DNA from: a bacterium
Lineage (GTDB): Bacteria; Elusimicrobiota; Elusimicrobia; UBA1565; UBA9628
Assembly (NCBI GenBank): GCA_021822495.1
Contig: JAKAQO010000004.1
Location: 123,152 to 187,151 of the forward strand
Reading direction: 5' to 3'
DNA length: 64,000 nucleotides
The notes beneath the pieces are model-generated. The model saw only the letters and a program-made list of their open reading frames with translations. It was not told where the DNA came from and ran no database searches. Below are positions 31,315 to 39,844 of this stretch, one piece after another. Position 1 is the stretch's first letter; each line of letters starts with the position of its first letter. A program made the translations under genes and the position numbers.

Positions 31315-32769
31315 TCAAGAAACCGGCTGGGGCAAGCTAATATGGCGAACGGGAGAATTGACGGAAGCGTTTCTTCGCAAATGTTCCGCCAGCTTTTCCG
31401 CGCAGTAGACCGAACGATGACGCCCACCGGTGCATCCAAAGGCGACAAAAAGACTTGTAAACCCGCGGGAGAGATAATTCTCAACGCTTTGATCAACCAG
31501 AGAGAAAACGGACGCTAAAAACTTTTTAACCTCCGGGCTTTTTTCTAAAAATCCGACAACCTCAGCGTCAAGCCCGCTGAGATGAGCCATGCTTTTATCC
31601 CGCCCAGGATTGGGAAGCGCCCGGCAATCAAACACAAATCCGCCGCCGTGCCCGCTTCCGTCCTTGGGAGGGCCTTCCGCATACGAAAAACTAGAAATAT
31701 GGACCGTTAATTTCTTAGCGGAAGGAGACGGCGCGCCTAACGCCAAAAGTTGCGGAGAAGCGGCCATTTTTTTTAGGAGAGGAGTAAAAGCGGGCAAGGA
31801 AACCTTCAAATCCTGGGTTTCCAAAAGCCAGGAAAGATTTTTTAAGGCAAAAGGAATGCTTTGGAGAAAATGAGGTTTTCTCTCATAAAAGCCTCTGAGC
31901 CCATAAGCTCCGAGAGCCTGCAAAATGCGGATGAGAATAAAGCCTGGATAATATTTTTTAAAATCCGCGCGGTTAAAAGACATCTTTTTTCCCAAAGCCT
32001 TTAAATAAGCCTCAAGAAGCTCTTCTCTAAACGCGGCACTGAGATTGGCTTTCGCGTCAAAGGCCAGGGAGGCGATATCATACTGCAAAGCGCCGAGGCG
32101 CCCGCCCTGATAATCAATAAAGGCGGGTTTCCCGCGGCAAACCATGATGTTTCTCGACTGAAAATCACGGTAAAGAAAATAATCAGACCCCGCCTCGGAT
32201 AAAAAATCGCTCAAGCGCTCAAAATCTTCTTCAAGAGCCTGCTCATCAAACGGAATATGGGCCAAGGTCAGAAAATAATACTTGAAGTGGTTCATATCCC
32301 ACAGCATTGATTTCTTATCGAAACGAGAGCGCGGATAACAAACGGAATAATCCAGGTTTTTCCCCGCTTCAATCTGAAAACGCGGAAGAGTTTGAGCGAC
32401 TTCCAAATAGACCGCCGCGACCTCGGGAGAAATTTTTTGTTTGGAGCGGTTTTGAGACAAATAATCAAAAAGGGTGACGTCTCCCAAATCTTCTTCGAGA
32501 TAAACTCCCAAAGCTAGATTTTCAGCGTAAATTTCTGGAACAAAAATCCCGCTCTTAAGAAAATGCCTGGAAAAAGAAAGAAAGGCTTCGTTTTCTTTTC
32601 GGTCTGGCCCCCAAACCCCGATGACGCTCGAATTTTTTCCGCGCAGGCGAAAAATCTTTCTGCTAGAGCCGTCGCCCTTTAAAGCCTCGATGGAAACGGG
32701 GGCTTGAGAATAGGCGTTTTTAAATAGGCTTGCGAGCGCAACTTCTGGAGATTCCGACTCGCTCCTCAT
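31315..32769 (-). CDS. AmgK-like sugar kinase fused to a RapZ C-terminal domain
   Basis: 484 residues in two parts. Residues about 1-340 form an aminoglycoside-phosphotransferase-type kinase with LYRDFQSRNIM (catalytic Asp and Asn) and FIDYQGGRLGALQYDIASL (metal Asp). Residues 354-484 match the C-terminal domain of RapZ/YvcJ: FVFDCRALPNP, HLSGLDAEV, VAFGCTGGRHRSVYCAE. In RapZ this domain binds small RNA and senses glucosamine 6-phosphate in E. coli. The N-terminal kinase of RapZ itself is replaced here by the sugar kinase. The fusion with a nucleotidyltransferase gene next door suggests wall-sugar recycling. Start ATG 32769 overlaps the response-regulator stop by 4 bases. Confidence 0.83.
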   Translation of the reverse strand: MRSESESPEVALASLFKNAYSQAPVSIEALKGDGSSRKIFRLRGKNSSVIGVWGPDRKENEAFLSFSRHFLKSGIFVPEIYAENLALGVYLEEDLGDVTLFDYLSQNRSKQKISPEVAAVYLEVAQTLPRFQIEAGKNLDYSVCYPRSRFDKKSMLWDMNHFKYYFLTLAHIPFDEQALEEDFERLSDFLSEAGSDYFLYRDFQSRNIMVCRGKPAFIDYQGGRLGALQYDIASLAFDAKANLSAAFREELLEAYLKALGKKMSFNRADFKKYYPGFILIRILQALGAYGLRGFYERKPHFLQSIPFALKNLSWLLETQDLKVSLPAFTPLLKKMAASPQLLALGAPSPSAKKLTVHISSFSYAEGPPKDGSGHGGGFVFDCRALPNPGRDKSMAHLSGLDAEVVGFLEKSPEVKKFLASVFSLVDQSVENYLSRGFTSLFVAFGCTGGRHRSVYCAEKLAEHLRRNASVNSPVRHISLPQPVS

Positions 32770-33164
32770 TTATTTTTCTTGCGGTTTTGAACGGCAACCA
32801 GAGCCCGCTCAATCTTGGATTTTAGGATATCGATTTCAACGGGCTTGACGATATAGTCAACCGCGCCAAACAAAAGAGCGTCGTTTAAGGTCGCGGCGTC
32901 GGCAAGACCTGAGACGACAATAATGGGAATGTCAGAGTATTCAGCGGAAGCGCGAAGCTCCCGGGTAAAACCGATGCCGTCTTCTCCCGGCATCATGATA
33001 TCCATCAAAATCAAGTTGGGCTTGCGAACGCGAATGGCTTCGCGCGCCTCTTTCGCGCTTAAAGCGACGGCGGCGTCATAGCCCAAAAGCGGCAAGGTTT
33101 TTTCATAAAACTCGCAAAGAGAGACCTCATCATCCACCGCCAAAACTAAATTTTTAGCCGCCAT
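32766..33164 (-). CDS. Stand-alone response regulator (receiver only)
   Basis: 132 residues from ATG 33164 with AAGGAG before it. Receiver fold with VDDE acidic pair, phospho-acceptor in ILMDIMMPGEDGI, Ser in VVSGLADAA and Lys in YIVKPVE. No output domain, so it works through protein partners, as CheY- or Spo0F-like proteins do. No kinase is encoded next to it. It is between the MauE-like gene (overlap 11 bases) and the kinase-RapZ fusion (overlap 4), so its message is shared with both. Confidence 0.9.
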   Translation of the reverse strand: MAAKNLVLAVDDEVSLCEFYEKTLPLLGYDAAVALSAKEAREAIRVRKPNLILMDIMMPGEDGIGFTRELRASAEYSDIPIIVVSGLADAATLNDALLFGAVDYIVKPVEIDILKSKIERALVAVQNRKKNK

Positions 33165-33663
33165 GGTTCTCCTTCGGCCCGGACCAAGAATCAAGAGCCC
33201 ATAGCGGCCGCACTTTAAACACAATCAAAGATAAAACAATCAACGTAAAATCAACCCCAATCATTATTCTGGGTTCTGGGTGAAAAGAAGCGCCAAAACA
33301 ACCGCAACTGGGTAGTTCAATTCCGCGAATTTTGAGAGACAAAAGCGCGAAATCAAAAGCGATAAACAAAATCCCGGAGGCGGCGGAAGCAAGACGCAAG
33401 GCATATCCGGTTAAAAGGCTATACCCTATCAATAACTCAACCCAGGGCAAAAAAGTCGCCATGGTCAGGGCTGTCGATGGAGACACCAAATTATAGGCCT
33501 GAATAATTAAAGCGAACTCTTCCTTGGGCGCCGCCAATTTAGAAACCGCAGCCGCAATTAAAACAGCCCCGATTAAAATTCGGGCCAAGACGGATACAAA
33601 CTGGAAAATCTTCCCAGAATTAGAATTTGCGGCAACCGCGGGCTTCTCGACTGGATTATCCAT
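33154..33663 (-). CDS. DoxX/MauE-like membrane protein
   Basis: 169 residues, four membrane segments (about 21-41, 64-83, 88-110 and 133-152). DoxX/MauE features: AVSKLAAP at the first helix end, WVELLIGYSLLTGYALRLAS and the SCGCFG motif in the loop after helix 3. MauE-type proteins help form disulfides in exported enzymes. The upstream neighbour is an exported DsbA-like protein and overlaps by 8 bases, so the two likely form a thiol-oxidation pair. Their substrate is unknown. Confidence 0.78.
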   Translation of the reverse strand: MDNPVEKPAVAANSNSGKIFQFVSVLARILIGAVLIAAAVSKLAAPKEEFALIIQAYNLVSPSTALTMATFLPWVELLIGYSLLTGYALRLASAASGILFIAFDFALLSLKIRGIELPSCGCFGASFHPEPRIMIGVDFTLIVLSLIVFKVRPLWALDSWSGPKENHGG

Positions 33664-34279
33664 TTTTCTTGCCTAAAATCTTATCGATCCAAATAGGCCC
33701 CAAAGCCGAAAGTTGAAGCCCCCCGATAAATCTTTTTCCATTAATAAAAAAAGTCGGGGTCGCATCAACCCAGCGCCGATTCCCTTCATCAATATCGGCT
33801 TGAATCAAAGCGGCGGTCTTGGGATCTTTGAGGCAAGCCTTATAGGTTGCGTTGTCCAACCCCAAAGACTTAACATAGGCCTCAATGGCCTCAGGAGGAG
33901 ATTTTGCGTTCACCCATTCATCCTGATGATCGTATAAGAGATCGTGAAACTCCCAGAACTTGCCCTGCTCTCCCACGCACTCAGCCGCAATTGCCGCGGT
34001 CTTGGCCCAGGGATGAATGCGCTCTAAGGGAAAATCCTTAAAGATAAAACGCACCTTATCTCCATATAAAGCCAAAAGCTGCTTTCTAGGGCCTTCCGCC
34101 GAAAGGCAAGCAGGACACTCAAAGTCGGAGAACTCGGCAATCGTGACCGGAGCGTTCGCCGGGCCTTCAATGCGGTAAGAAGGCGCGGTCTCAACATAGG
34201 GCTTACGGCTCTTCTTGGCTAAAAATCCGGTCAACGCAACCAAGGCTAAAACCATAAGACCGCCATAAAAGCGCTTCAT
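33656..34279 (-). CDS. Exported DsbA-family thioredoxin-fold protein
   Basis: 207 residues. N-terminal anchor or signal (about 4-20, YGGLMVLALVALTGFLA). DsbA/DsbG-like domain (about 35-205) with EFSDFECPACLSAE holding the CPAC active site, FKDFPLERIHPWA and the cis-Pro loop ATPTFFINGKRF. This family forms or shuffles disulfides in the periplasm. It starts the chain DsbA - MauE-like - response regulator - kinase/RapZ - nucleotidyltransferase. The CPAC pair differs from the CPHC of E. coli DsbA. Confidence 0.88.
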   Translation of the reverse strand: MKRFYGGLMVLALVALTGFLAKKSRKPYVETAPSYRIEGPANAPVTIAEFSDFECPACLSAEGPRKQLLALYGDKVRFIFKDFPLERIHPWAKTAAIAAECVGEQGKFWEFHDLLYDHQDEWVNAKSPPEAIEAYVKSLGLDNATYKACLKDPKTAALIQADIDEGNRRWVDATPTFFINGKRFIGGLQLSALGPIWIDKILGKKNG

Positions 34280-34339
34280 CCCGATTATTCTACAAAACCT
34301 AAACGACTAAACTCCCTCGTCTCTTACGCCTCTTCCTAA

Positions 34340-34367
34340 ATAATTCTTATGGACGGCATTGTCTCGA
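34340..34367. repeat. 28-base dispersed repeat, copy B
   Basis: Copy of 4073-4100 with 23 of 28 identities. It lies 12 bases beyond the nrdJ stop codon and upstream of the DsbA gene. The rest of the intergenic stretch 34280-34378 shows no hairpin with a T-run. Confidence 0.4.
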
Positions 34368-34378
34368 GCCCTAAAGGA

Positions 34379-36895
34379 CTATGAGCACTCGGAAAAACCG
34401 CAGTCGTGACAAACGGGCCCAGGGCATCCGGACTCAAACGAAACGTTGGAAGAATAGCACTTCGGGCAATACGAAGTCATAGGCAAAGGCGCGGCTTCCG
34501 TCTTAGTCGGTCCTGAGGCATCTTCCAGCCATCCGGTTTTCTTTAAGTGCTGACGAAGAGCGATCGCGATGGCATGAGGAATTGAGTCCACCCGATTTTC
34601 CCCAAAACCGGACGGTCGATCGCCTTTGACGCAGTTCAGATGCTTTAAGACGCGAATGGGATCTCCTCCTTCCGCGAAATACTTGGACAAGAGAATTCCC
34701 ACCAAAGAAGTCAGCCCTGAAATCTCGGTTCCCAGAGGCGGAATGTTGGTAAACATCTGGTAAGGGCCCCTTTCGTCGTAATTGATGTGAATATGGAGCG
34801 GCCCGTAACCGGTTCGCATCTGGTAATACTCGGAAGAAACGCCAAAGGCCCGTTGAACTGATTCGCGGCGATTCTTTTTCTCCTGGGCCGGAGCGATATT
34901 CAAAACCTGCTGGGCTTTCGAACCATCGCGGTAGATCGTAATTCCCTTGCAGTTAAGCTCATAGGCCAAGAGATAAGAGCGGCGAACATCTTCCACTGTC
35001 GCGGAATGCGGAAGGTTAATGGTCTTTGAAACTCCGTTGTCCGTATGCTTTTGAAACGCCGCCTGAATGCGGACATGGTCCTCAATTCCAACGTCATGGG
35101 CAGTCGGAAATAGGGATTGGATTTTAGCCGGAATAGCTGAGAGCCCCCGAACGGACTTGTGGTTTTTATCAATCAATCCCCACAGTTCTTTTTCCGAGAG
35201 TCCAAAGAAATTATTTTCCTTGGCGATACGCTGGAAAAGAGGATTGATCTCGAAAAAAACGTCTTTGTCCGCCGGCTTTTCTCCGTTTTTAATTTTGGCG
35301 AGGGCTTGGGCGTTGTAGCGGGTGTAGGCAATCGCAAAGAAAGGCTCGATTCCTCCTCCTTGAAGTCCGGCGGAAATCGCGATCGTTCCAGTCGGCGCGA
35401 TAGTCGTGCGCGCGCAGTGTCTCGGAGTGCGATTCTCCCCTCTGAAATAAGAGCCTTCCGGATCATAGATAGAGTTCTTCCAGTTTGGAAATACGCCGCG
35501 CTCCTTGGCCAATTCCTCGGAGGCATTGAGGGCCGAGTCGTTAATGGAATGCATTAACTTTTCGGCAAAAGAGAAACAAGCCTCGGAATCATAAGCGATT
35601 CCGACTTTCACCAAAGCCTCGGCAAAGCCCATGACGCCAAGACCAATTCGGCGATTCCCCTTGGCCATCCGCTCGATTTCAGGAAGGGGATAATTGTTGA
35701 CCTCAATCACGTCATCTAAAAAGCGAACCGCAACCCGAACCGCTTCGCCCAATTTCTTAAAATCAAATTCTCCCACCATGATAGGTCCATGGACGAAATT
35801 TGAAAGATTAATGGAACCCAAATTACAAGGCTCCCAGGGCAAAAGCGGCTGCTCGCCGCAAGGGTTGGTTGACTCAATCTGCCCAAGAGCGGGAGTCGGG
35901 TTGGAGCCCGAGGAATTAATCCGGTCAATGACAATCATGCCCGGATCCCCGGTCTTCCACGCTTGTTCGACCATTAAATCAAAAATTTCGCGCGCCTTGA
36001 CGCGTCCGGCGGGTTCTTTAGTCCGAGGATTTAAAAGATCGTACTCGGAATCAGCGGCCACCGCTTTCATGAAAGTCTCGTCAATGGCGACTGAGACGTT
36101 GAAATTCTCCATGACTCCAGGCTGGGATTTAAGGGTGATAAAATCCTTGATCTCGGGATGGGTGTAATGCAAAATGCCCATGTTCGCCCCTCTGCGAGTT
36201 CCGCCCTGCTTAACGACTTCCGTCATTTTGTCGAAAAGCTGCATGAAGGAAATCGCGCCGGAAGCGACTCCGTGAGTTTTCTTGACCAAATCTCCCCGAG
36301 AGCGAAGCCGACTAAAAGCGAAACCCGTCCCGCCGCCGGACTTTTGAATCAAGGACTGAGCGGACAAAGCGTCGTTGATGCCTTCCATGGAATCCGCCAC
36401 GGGAAGAACGTAGCAGGCAGACAACTGCTGCAAATCCCGTCCCGCGTTCATCAAGGTCGGAGAATTGGGCAAAAAATCCCAAGAGGACATCAAGGCAAAG
36501 AATTTATCTTCCCATTCGGACACCAAGGCTTGCGCGGTTTTATTTTTCTGGAAAATTTTCTCAAGATTCGACATCAAATGCGCAAAGTTTTTTTCGCGTT
36601 CGGAAGAAGGACGCAACCCCTCGTGAAAGAGATTCATCCGCGAAACGCCGTTTCCGGAAACGGCGGGAATTTTTTCAACAGAAACGTGAACGCCTTCAAA
36701 CGCCCCCCATTCCTCGGCGCGAGAATCGTAAAGAATTTCAGCCAGAGCGATATTATGAGCCACTCCCCTCAGCCAAGACTCCACCGATGCCGCATCCCGG
36801 AGGTATTTATCTTTAATAACCTTTAATTGATTTTCGGTGACTGAAACAGTTCCCAATGAATTTGAATTTTTTTCAAGCGATGTTTTATGGCTCAT
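34379..36895 (-). CDS. nrdJ: Adenosylcobalamin-dependent ribonucleotide reductase (class II)
   Basis: 838 residues. It reduces ribonucleotides to deoxyribonucleotides using B12, without oxygen. Core: FLPNSPTLMNAGRDLQQLSACYVLPV, QKSGGGTGFAFSRLR, THGVASGAISFMQLFD, TEVVKQGGTRRGANMG, then NPCGEQPLLPWEPCNLGSINL with the radical Cys, and RTTIAPTGTIA. Two Cys (ACYV and NPCGE) form the substrate-reducing pair. The C-terminus is Cys-rich (YCPKCYSS, CHDCGFSECS), a zinc-ribbon-like tail for re-reduction. No ATP-cone N-terminus. It has its own promoter and no nrdR gene in view. Confidence 0.93.
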   Translation of the reverse strand: MSHKTSLEKNSNSLGTVSVTENQLKVIKDKYLRDAASVESWLRGVAHNIALAEILYDSRAEEWGAFEGVHVSVEKIPAVSGNGVSRMNLFHEGLRPSSEREKNFAHLMSNLEKIFQKNKTAQALVSEWEDKFFALMSSWDFLPNSPTLMNAGRDLQQLSACYVLPVADSMEGINDALSAQSLIQKSGGGTGFAFSRLRSRGDLVKKTHGVASGAISFMQLFDKMTEVVKQGGTRRGANMGILHYTHPEIKDFITLKSQPGVMENFNVSVAIDETFMKAVAADSEYDLLNPRTKEPAGRVKAREIFDLMVEQAWKTGDPGMIVIDRINSSGSNPTPALGQIESTNPCGEQPLLPWEPCNLGSINLSNFVHGPIMVGEFDFKKLGEAVRVAVRFLDDVIEVNNYPLPEIERMAKGNRRIGLGVMGFAEALVKVGIAYDSEACFSFAEKLMHSINDSALNASEELAKERGVFPNWKNSIYDPEGSYFRGENRTPRHCARTTIAPTGTIAISAGLQGGGIEPFFAIAYTRYNAQALAKIKNGEKPADKDVFFEINPLFQRIAKENNFFGLSEKELWGLIDKNHKSVRGLSAIPAKIQSLFPTAHDVGIEDHVRIQAAFQKHTDNGVSKTINLPHSATVEDVRRSYLLAYELNCKGITIYRDGSKAQQVLNIAPAQEKKNRRESVQRAFGVSSEYYQMRTGYGPLHIHINYDERGPYQMFTNIPPLGTEISGLTSLVGILLSKYFAEGGDPIRVLKHLNCVKGDRPSGFGENRVDSIPHAIAIALRQHLKKTGWLEDASGPTKTEAAPLPMTSYCPKCYSSNVSFESGCPGPVCHDCGFSECS

Positions 36896-36934
36896 GATTA
36901 ACCCCCGGGTCTAAAAATTTTTATGAAAGAAATA

Positions 36935-36958
36935 AACGGTAACAAGAAGTTTACCGTT
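36935..36958. promoter_or_regulatory. Inverted repeat over the nrdJ -10 box
   Basis: AACGGTAA (36935-36942) and TTACCGTT (36951-36958) with 8 bases between. It covers the -10 region of the nrdJ promoter. It does not match the NrdR box as I know it. Confidence 0.45.
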
Positions 36959-36976
36959 ACAAAAGGCTTCTGTCAA
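36948..36976 (-). promoter_or_regulatory. sigma70-type promoter of nrdJ
   Basis: Minus strand TTGACA (36976-36971), 17 bases, TAAACT (36953-36948). The -35 box is half of a second dyad, TGTCAAG-GT-CTTGACA (36971-36986). The leader is about 47 bases, with GGGGG before the ATG. Confidence 0.6.
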
Positions 36977-36998
36977 GGTCTTGACAAAACCCAGAATT

Positions 36999-37385
36999 TT
37001 ATTTTCGGACCGCCACGGCGTCAATCTCAATCAAAACGCCCTTGGGAAGGGCTTTAACTTCAACGGTTGCGCGCGCGGGATAAGGCTGGCTAAAATGAGC
37101 GGCATAGGCTTCATTCATCGCCGGAAATTGGGAAAGATCCGTCATGTAAACCGTCGTTTTGACCACATCCGCCAGGGATAAACCGACTGTCCGCAAAATG
37201 GCGTCAATTTGCCCCAAGCATTGGTTGGTCAACTCCGCAATCGTTCCTTTGACCAAATTTCCAGAGGGATCGGCGGGAATTTGACCGGAAACAAAGATGA
37301 GATTTCCCATTTGAACGGCTTGAGAATACGGACCAATCGCCTTCGGCGCGAGATCGCTGTGAAGGGCTTGTTTTTCGTTGTTCAT
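36999..37385 (-). CDS. ridA: RidA-family enamine/imine deaminase
   Basis: 128 residues. RidA (YjgF/YER057c) proteins hydrolyse reactive 2-aminoacrylate and related imines. Motifs: AIGPYSQAV, IFVSGQIPADP, QIDAILRTVGLSLADVVKTTVYMTDLSQFPAMNEAY and PARATVEVKALPKGVLIEIDAVA, including the active-site Arg in ARATVEV. It is the last gene of the long minus-strand chain and its ATG overlaps the rho stop by 4 bases. Confidence 0.93.
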   Translation of the reverse strand: MNNEKQALHSDLAPKAIGPYSQAVQMGNLIFVSGQIPADPSGNLVKGTIAELTNQCLGQIDAILRTVGLSLADVVKTTVYMTDLSQFPAMNEAYAAHFSQPYPARATVEVKALPKGVLIEIDAVAVRK

Positions 37386-38410
37386 TTAAGAGCTCCTAGT
37401 AACGCGTGATTTGTTTTATGCGTACGCATGAGTTCCAGCAAAGACTTTAAGGCCTCCGTGTCGCCTTTATCCGCCAAAAGCCTCCTTAGCTTCCAGACGC
37501 CTTCGAGGACATCGGGCGGAAACAATTTTTCTTCCTTTCTAGTTCCAGAATCGCGCACCTTCATCGCTGGAAAAAGCCGCATCTCCGCAGCCGATCGTGA
37601 AAGAACGATCTCCATGTTTCCCGTGCCTTTAAACTCCTGGAATATAATATCATCCATTTTGCTCCCCGTGTCAACCAGGATTGTCGCAATAATGGTAAGT
37701 GACCCTCCCTCTTCCAGTTTTCTCGCGGCTCCGAAAAAGCGGCGCGGAACTTCCATGGCCCGGGAATCAAGCCCACCCGTCATGGTTCTTGATCCGCCAG
37801 CGAACTGATTGTGAACGCGCGAAAGCCTCGTTAAGGAATCCAGCAAAATCAAGACATCCGCGCCTCCTGCCGCGTCCGCTATGGCTTTTCCCATCAACCC
37901 CTCCGCAGTCGCCACGTGTTCCTGATAGCTTCTGTCGCTGGAAGACGCCGACACCTCGGCCTTCACGCTCCTTTTAAAGTCCGTCACTTCCTCGGGACGC
38001 TCATCCACCAAAAGGCAATACTGTTTGATATTGGGGTCTACCGCGTAAACGGTATTTGACAGCGATTTTAGAATCGTGGTCTTTCCCGCCTTGGGAGGAG
38101 CGACAATCAGCCCTCGGGTTCCGCGTCCGATGGGGCACAATAAATCCATCGCGCGCATCGTCAAATCCGAGGAGCCCTTTTCCAATTGAATCCACTGATG
38201 AGGGTCAACCGGAGTCTTATCAGCGAAAGCCTTTTCTATTTCGCTTAAAACCCGGGGGGTTCTAGCCTCCATGGTTCCCATCCCTCCGGAATTGGGATTA
38301 TTGTTTTGTCTCTTATTCCATCTCTGCCCGGGACGGTTGCGATAACGAGGACGGAATCTCCTCCGTCCGAAATGCCCGCCGCCCGATCCTTGTTTTTCAG
38401 GGTTATTCAT
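37382..38410 (-). CDS. rho: Short transcription termination factor Rho without the N-terminal RNA-binding domain
   Basis: 342 residues from ATG 38410, which overlaps the upstream stop by 4 bases and has GGAGG upstream. Usual Rho is about 420 residues. The helicase core is intact: QLEKGSSDLTMRAMDLLCPIG (81-94 region), Walker A APPKAGKTT (104-112), LLVDERPEEVTDF, SSSDRSYQEHVATAE, LLDSLTRLSR and the DTGSKMDD Q-loop, GTGNMEI and R-loop. The preceding ~50 residues are Gly/Arg/Asn-rich (FGRRRFRPRYRNRPGQRW) and show none of the N-terminal helical bundle and cold-shock-like OB domain that grip rut sites. The region upstream encodes an unrelated protein, so no frameshift explains the loss. RNA capture may rely on the basic tail. 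Confidence 0.88.
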   Translation of the reverse strand: MNNPEKQGSGGGHFGRRRFRPRYRNRPGQRWNKRQNNNPNSGGMGTMEARTPRVLSEIEKAFADKTPVDPHQWIQLEKGSSDLTMRAMDLLCPIGRGTRGLIVAPPKAGKTTILKSLSNTVYAVDPNIKQYCLLVDERPEEVTDFKRSVKAEVSASSSDRSYQEHVATAEGLMGKAIADAAGGADVLILLDSLTRLSRVHNQFAGGSRTMTGGLDSRAMEVPRRFFGAARKLEEGGSLTIIATILVDTGSKMDDIIFQEFKGTGNMEIVLSRSAAEMRLFPAMKVRDSGTRKEEKLFPPDVLEGVWKLRRLLADKGDTEALKSLLELMRTHKTNHALLGALK

Positions 38411-39012
38411 GCCTTCTGCCTCCGCTGTCGATGCGCGACTTCTTCTAGTCCCGTAAAATGTCCCTTCCAATGAACTTCCAATGCCTCAACAATGTGAGTC
38501 ATAAACAAGCCCGCCACCTCAGCCGCCACAGACGCCGAGGAAGGCGCAAAAAAATATTTTTCCGATAAATGGTCCCAAGGAACGCTGCCTGTCTTGGAAT
38601 AAAATTTGAGATATCTAAGCTCAATCATTATTTCTCTCAACGAACTTTCAAAATTAAGTTGTGCCGCGCGCTCGACCAACAAATCCCCTTGCCAATAAGT
38701 TTCCCAGTCCGGTTTGGAAATTTGAGACAACGCCTCCGTGGCTCTTTTTTCCGAGTCTTTTTCCATAATCCAGCGCGACCAGACCGAGAGAATTCCCAAG
38801 GACCTCAAGATGGGCAAGGCTTCTATTTCATGCCCATGCGAGATTAATAAGGCAATAGCGTTTGAAGAGGCCACGGCGCGAGAAGCAAAAACAACCAAGA
38901 CCGAATCCACGGGATTTTGGAAATTGATATCTTTGCCTAATCGGCTCAACCCATTATCAATGGAAGCCTTGGCCCGCGCCATCAAAGAAATCGTTTGGTT
39001 CATGTTATTCAA
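38407..39012 (-). CDS. Hypothetical protein, DUF5677-like
   Basis: 201 residues, no signal peptide or clear membrane helix. The stretch ASRAVASSNAIALLISHGHEIEALPILRSLGILSVWSRW resembles DUF5677-type proteins, an all-helical family of unknown function often found near mobile or defence genes, but the match is by eye. Here it lies among housekeeping genes, overlapping murI by 8 bases and rho by 4, so it is part of the same transcript. A role with wall or RNA metabolism cannot be inferred. Confidence 0.6.
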   Translation of the reverse strand: MNNMNQTISLMARAKASIDNGLSRLGKDINFQNPVDSVLVVFASRAVASSNAIALLISHGHEIEALPILRSLGILSVWSRWIMEKDSEKRATEALSQISKPDWETYWQGDLLVERAAQLNFESSLREIMIELRYLKFYSKTGSVPWDHLSEKYFFAPSSASVAAEVAGLFMTHIVEALEVHWKGHFTGLEEVAHRQRRQKA

Positions 39013-39844
39013 AATTTTTCTTTAAAACCTGTTTCACCGTAATCTTGGATCCAAGAAATCGCCGGGAGAGCCTCAAAAATCTATCTGGATCGTCAGAGGC
39101 GTAAAAGCGGGACCAGCCTCGGCCTTTTTTCTTCCTTAAATTAAGAGACTCTAATATTTTTTGAAATTCCCTGGCCGTTTCTTCTCCAGAATCAATCAAG
39201 GAAACCTTTTTTCCCATTACGCGTGAGATGACTGACCTAATTACGGGGTAATGGGTGCAGCCCAAAACCAAGGAATCCACCCGCGCTTTTTGAAAAGGCT
39301 TTAAGTAAATTCGCGCCACATCTTCCGTTACCTTATAATTCCACCATCCCTCTTCAACCAAAGGAACAAAAAGAGGGCACGCCGCTTGAAGCACGCGGAC
39401 TTCTGGTAAAATTTTTTTTATTTCTTTCGCGTAAGCGCCGGACCTCACGGTCCTCTCGGTCCCAATCACCCCGATGCGCCGAGACGCCATCCGAGCGCAA
39501 GCCCGGGCTCCGGGAACAATAACCCCTTCAACCGGAACAGAAACGGCTTTTTTAATTTCGGATAAAGCCACCGCGCTGGAAGTATTGCACGCCACCACCA
39601 AGGCCTTAATCCCCTGCTGGCACAAGAAACGGGCAATCTCAACCGAAAACTGAACAATGGACGCTTTGGATTTTGAACCGTATGGCAAATGCGCAGTATC
39701 TCCGAAATAAATCATATCCTCTTCCGGCATTAAGGCGCGCAGAGATTTAAAAACAGTCAGCCCTCCAATGCCGGAGTCGAATACTCCAATGGGACGCTCG
39801 GATTCCTGGATGCTATTTCTTTGGGGTTTTGATTTTTTTTGCAT
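39005..39844 (-). CDS. murI: Glutamate racemase
   Basis: 279 residues from ATG 39844, which overlaps the amidase end by 32 bases. It makes D-glutamate for peptidoglycan. Motifs: PIGVFDSGIGGLTV (Asp), YFGDTAHLPYG, VVACNTSSAVAL (first catalytic Cys), GVIGTERTV, and LVLGCTHYPVIR (second Cys and His). A start at 39898 would add residues without homology inside the amidase frame. It lies in the cell-wall chain after the amidase and before the DUF5677-like gene. Confidence 0.93.
   Translation of the reverse strand: MQKKSKPQRNSIQESERPIGVFDSGIGGLTVFKSLRALMPEEDMIYFGDTAHLPYGSKSKASIVQFSVEIARFLCQQGIKALVVACNTSSAVALSEIKKAVSVPVEGVIVPGARACARMASRRIGVIGTERTVRSGAYAKEIKKILPEVRVLQAACPLFVPLVEEGWWNYKVTEDVARIYLKPFQKARVDSLVLGCTHYPVIRSVISRVMGKKVSLIDSGEETAREFQKILESLNLRKKKGRGWSRFYASDDPDRFLRLSRRFLGSKITVKQVLKKNFE

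Noticed and set aside
36840-36870. REP-like remnant encoding LGTVS near the start of nrdJ
   Set aside because: The bases (GGGAACTGTTTC) are only a loose match to the palindrome, and the arms do not pair.
38407-39012. Lost N-terminal half of Rho in this stretch
   Set aside because: I looked for the helical bundle and OB domain in all frames upstream of rho. The stretch encodes a separate DUF5677-like protein and no Rho N-domain residues appear.
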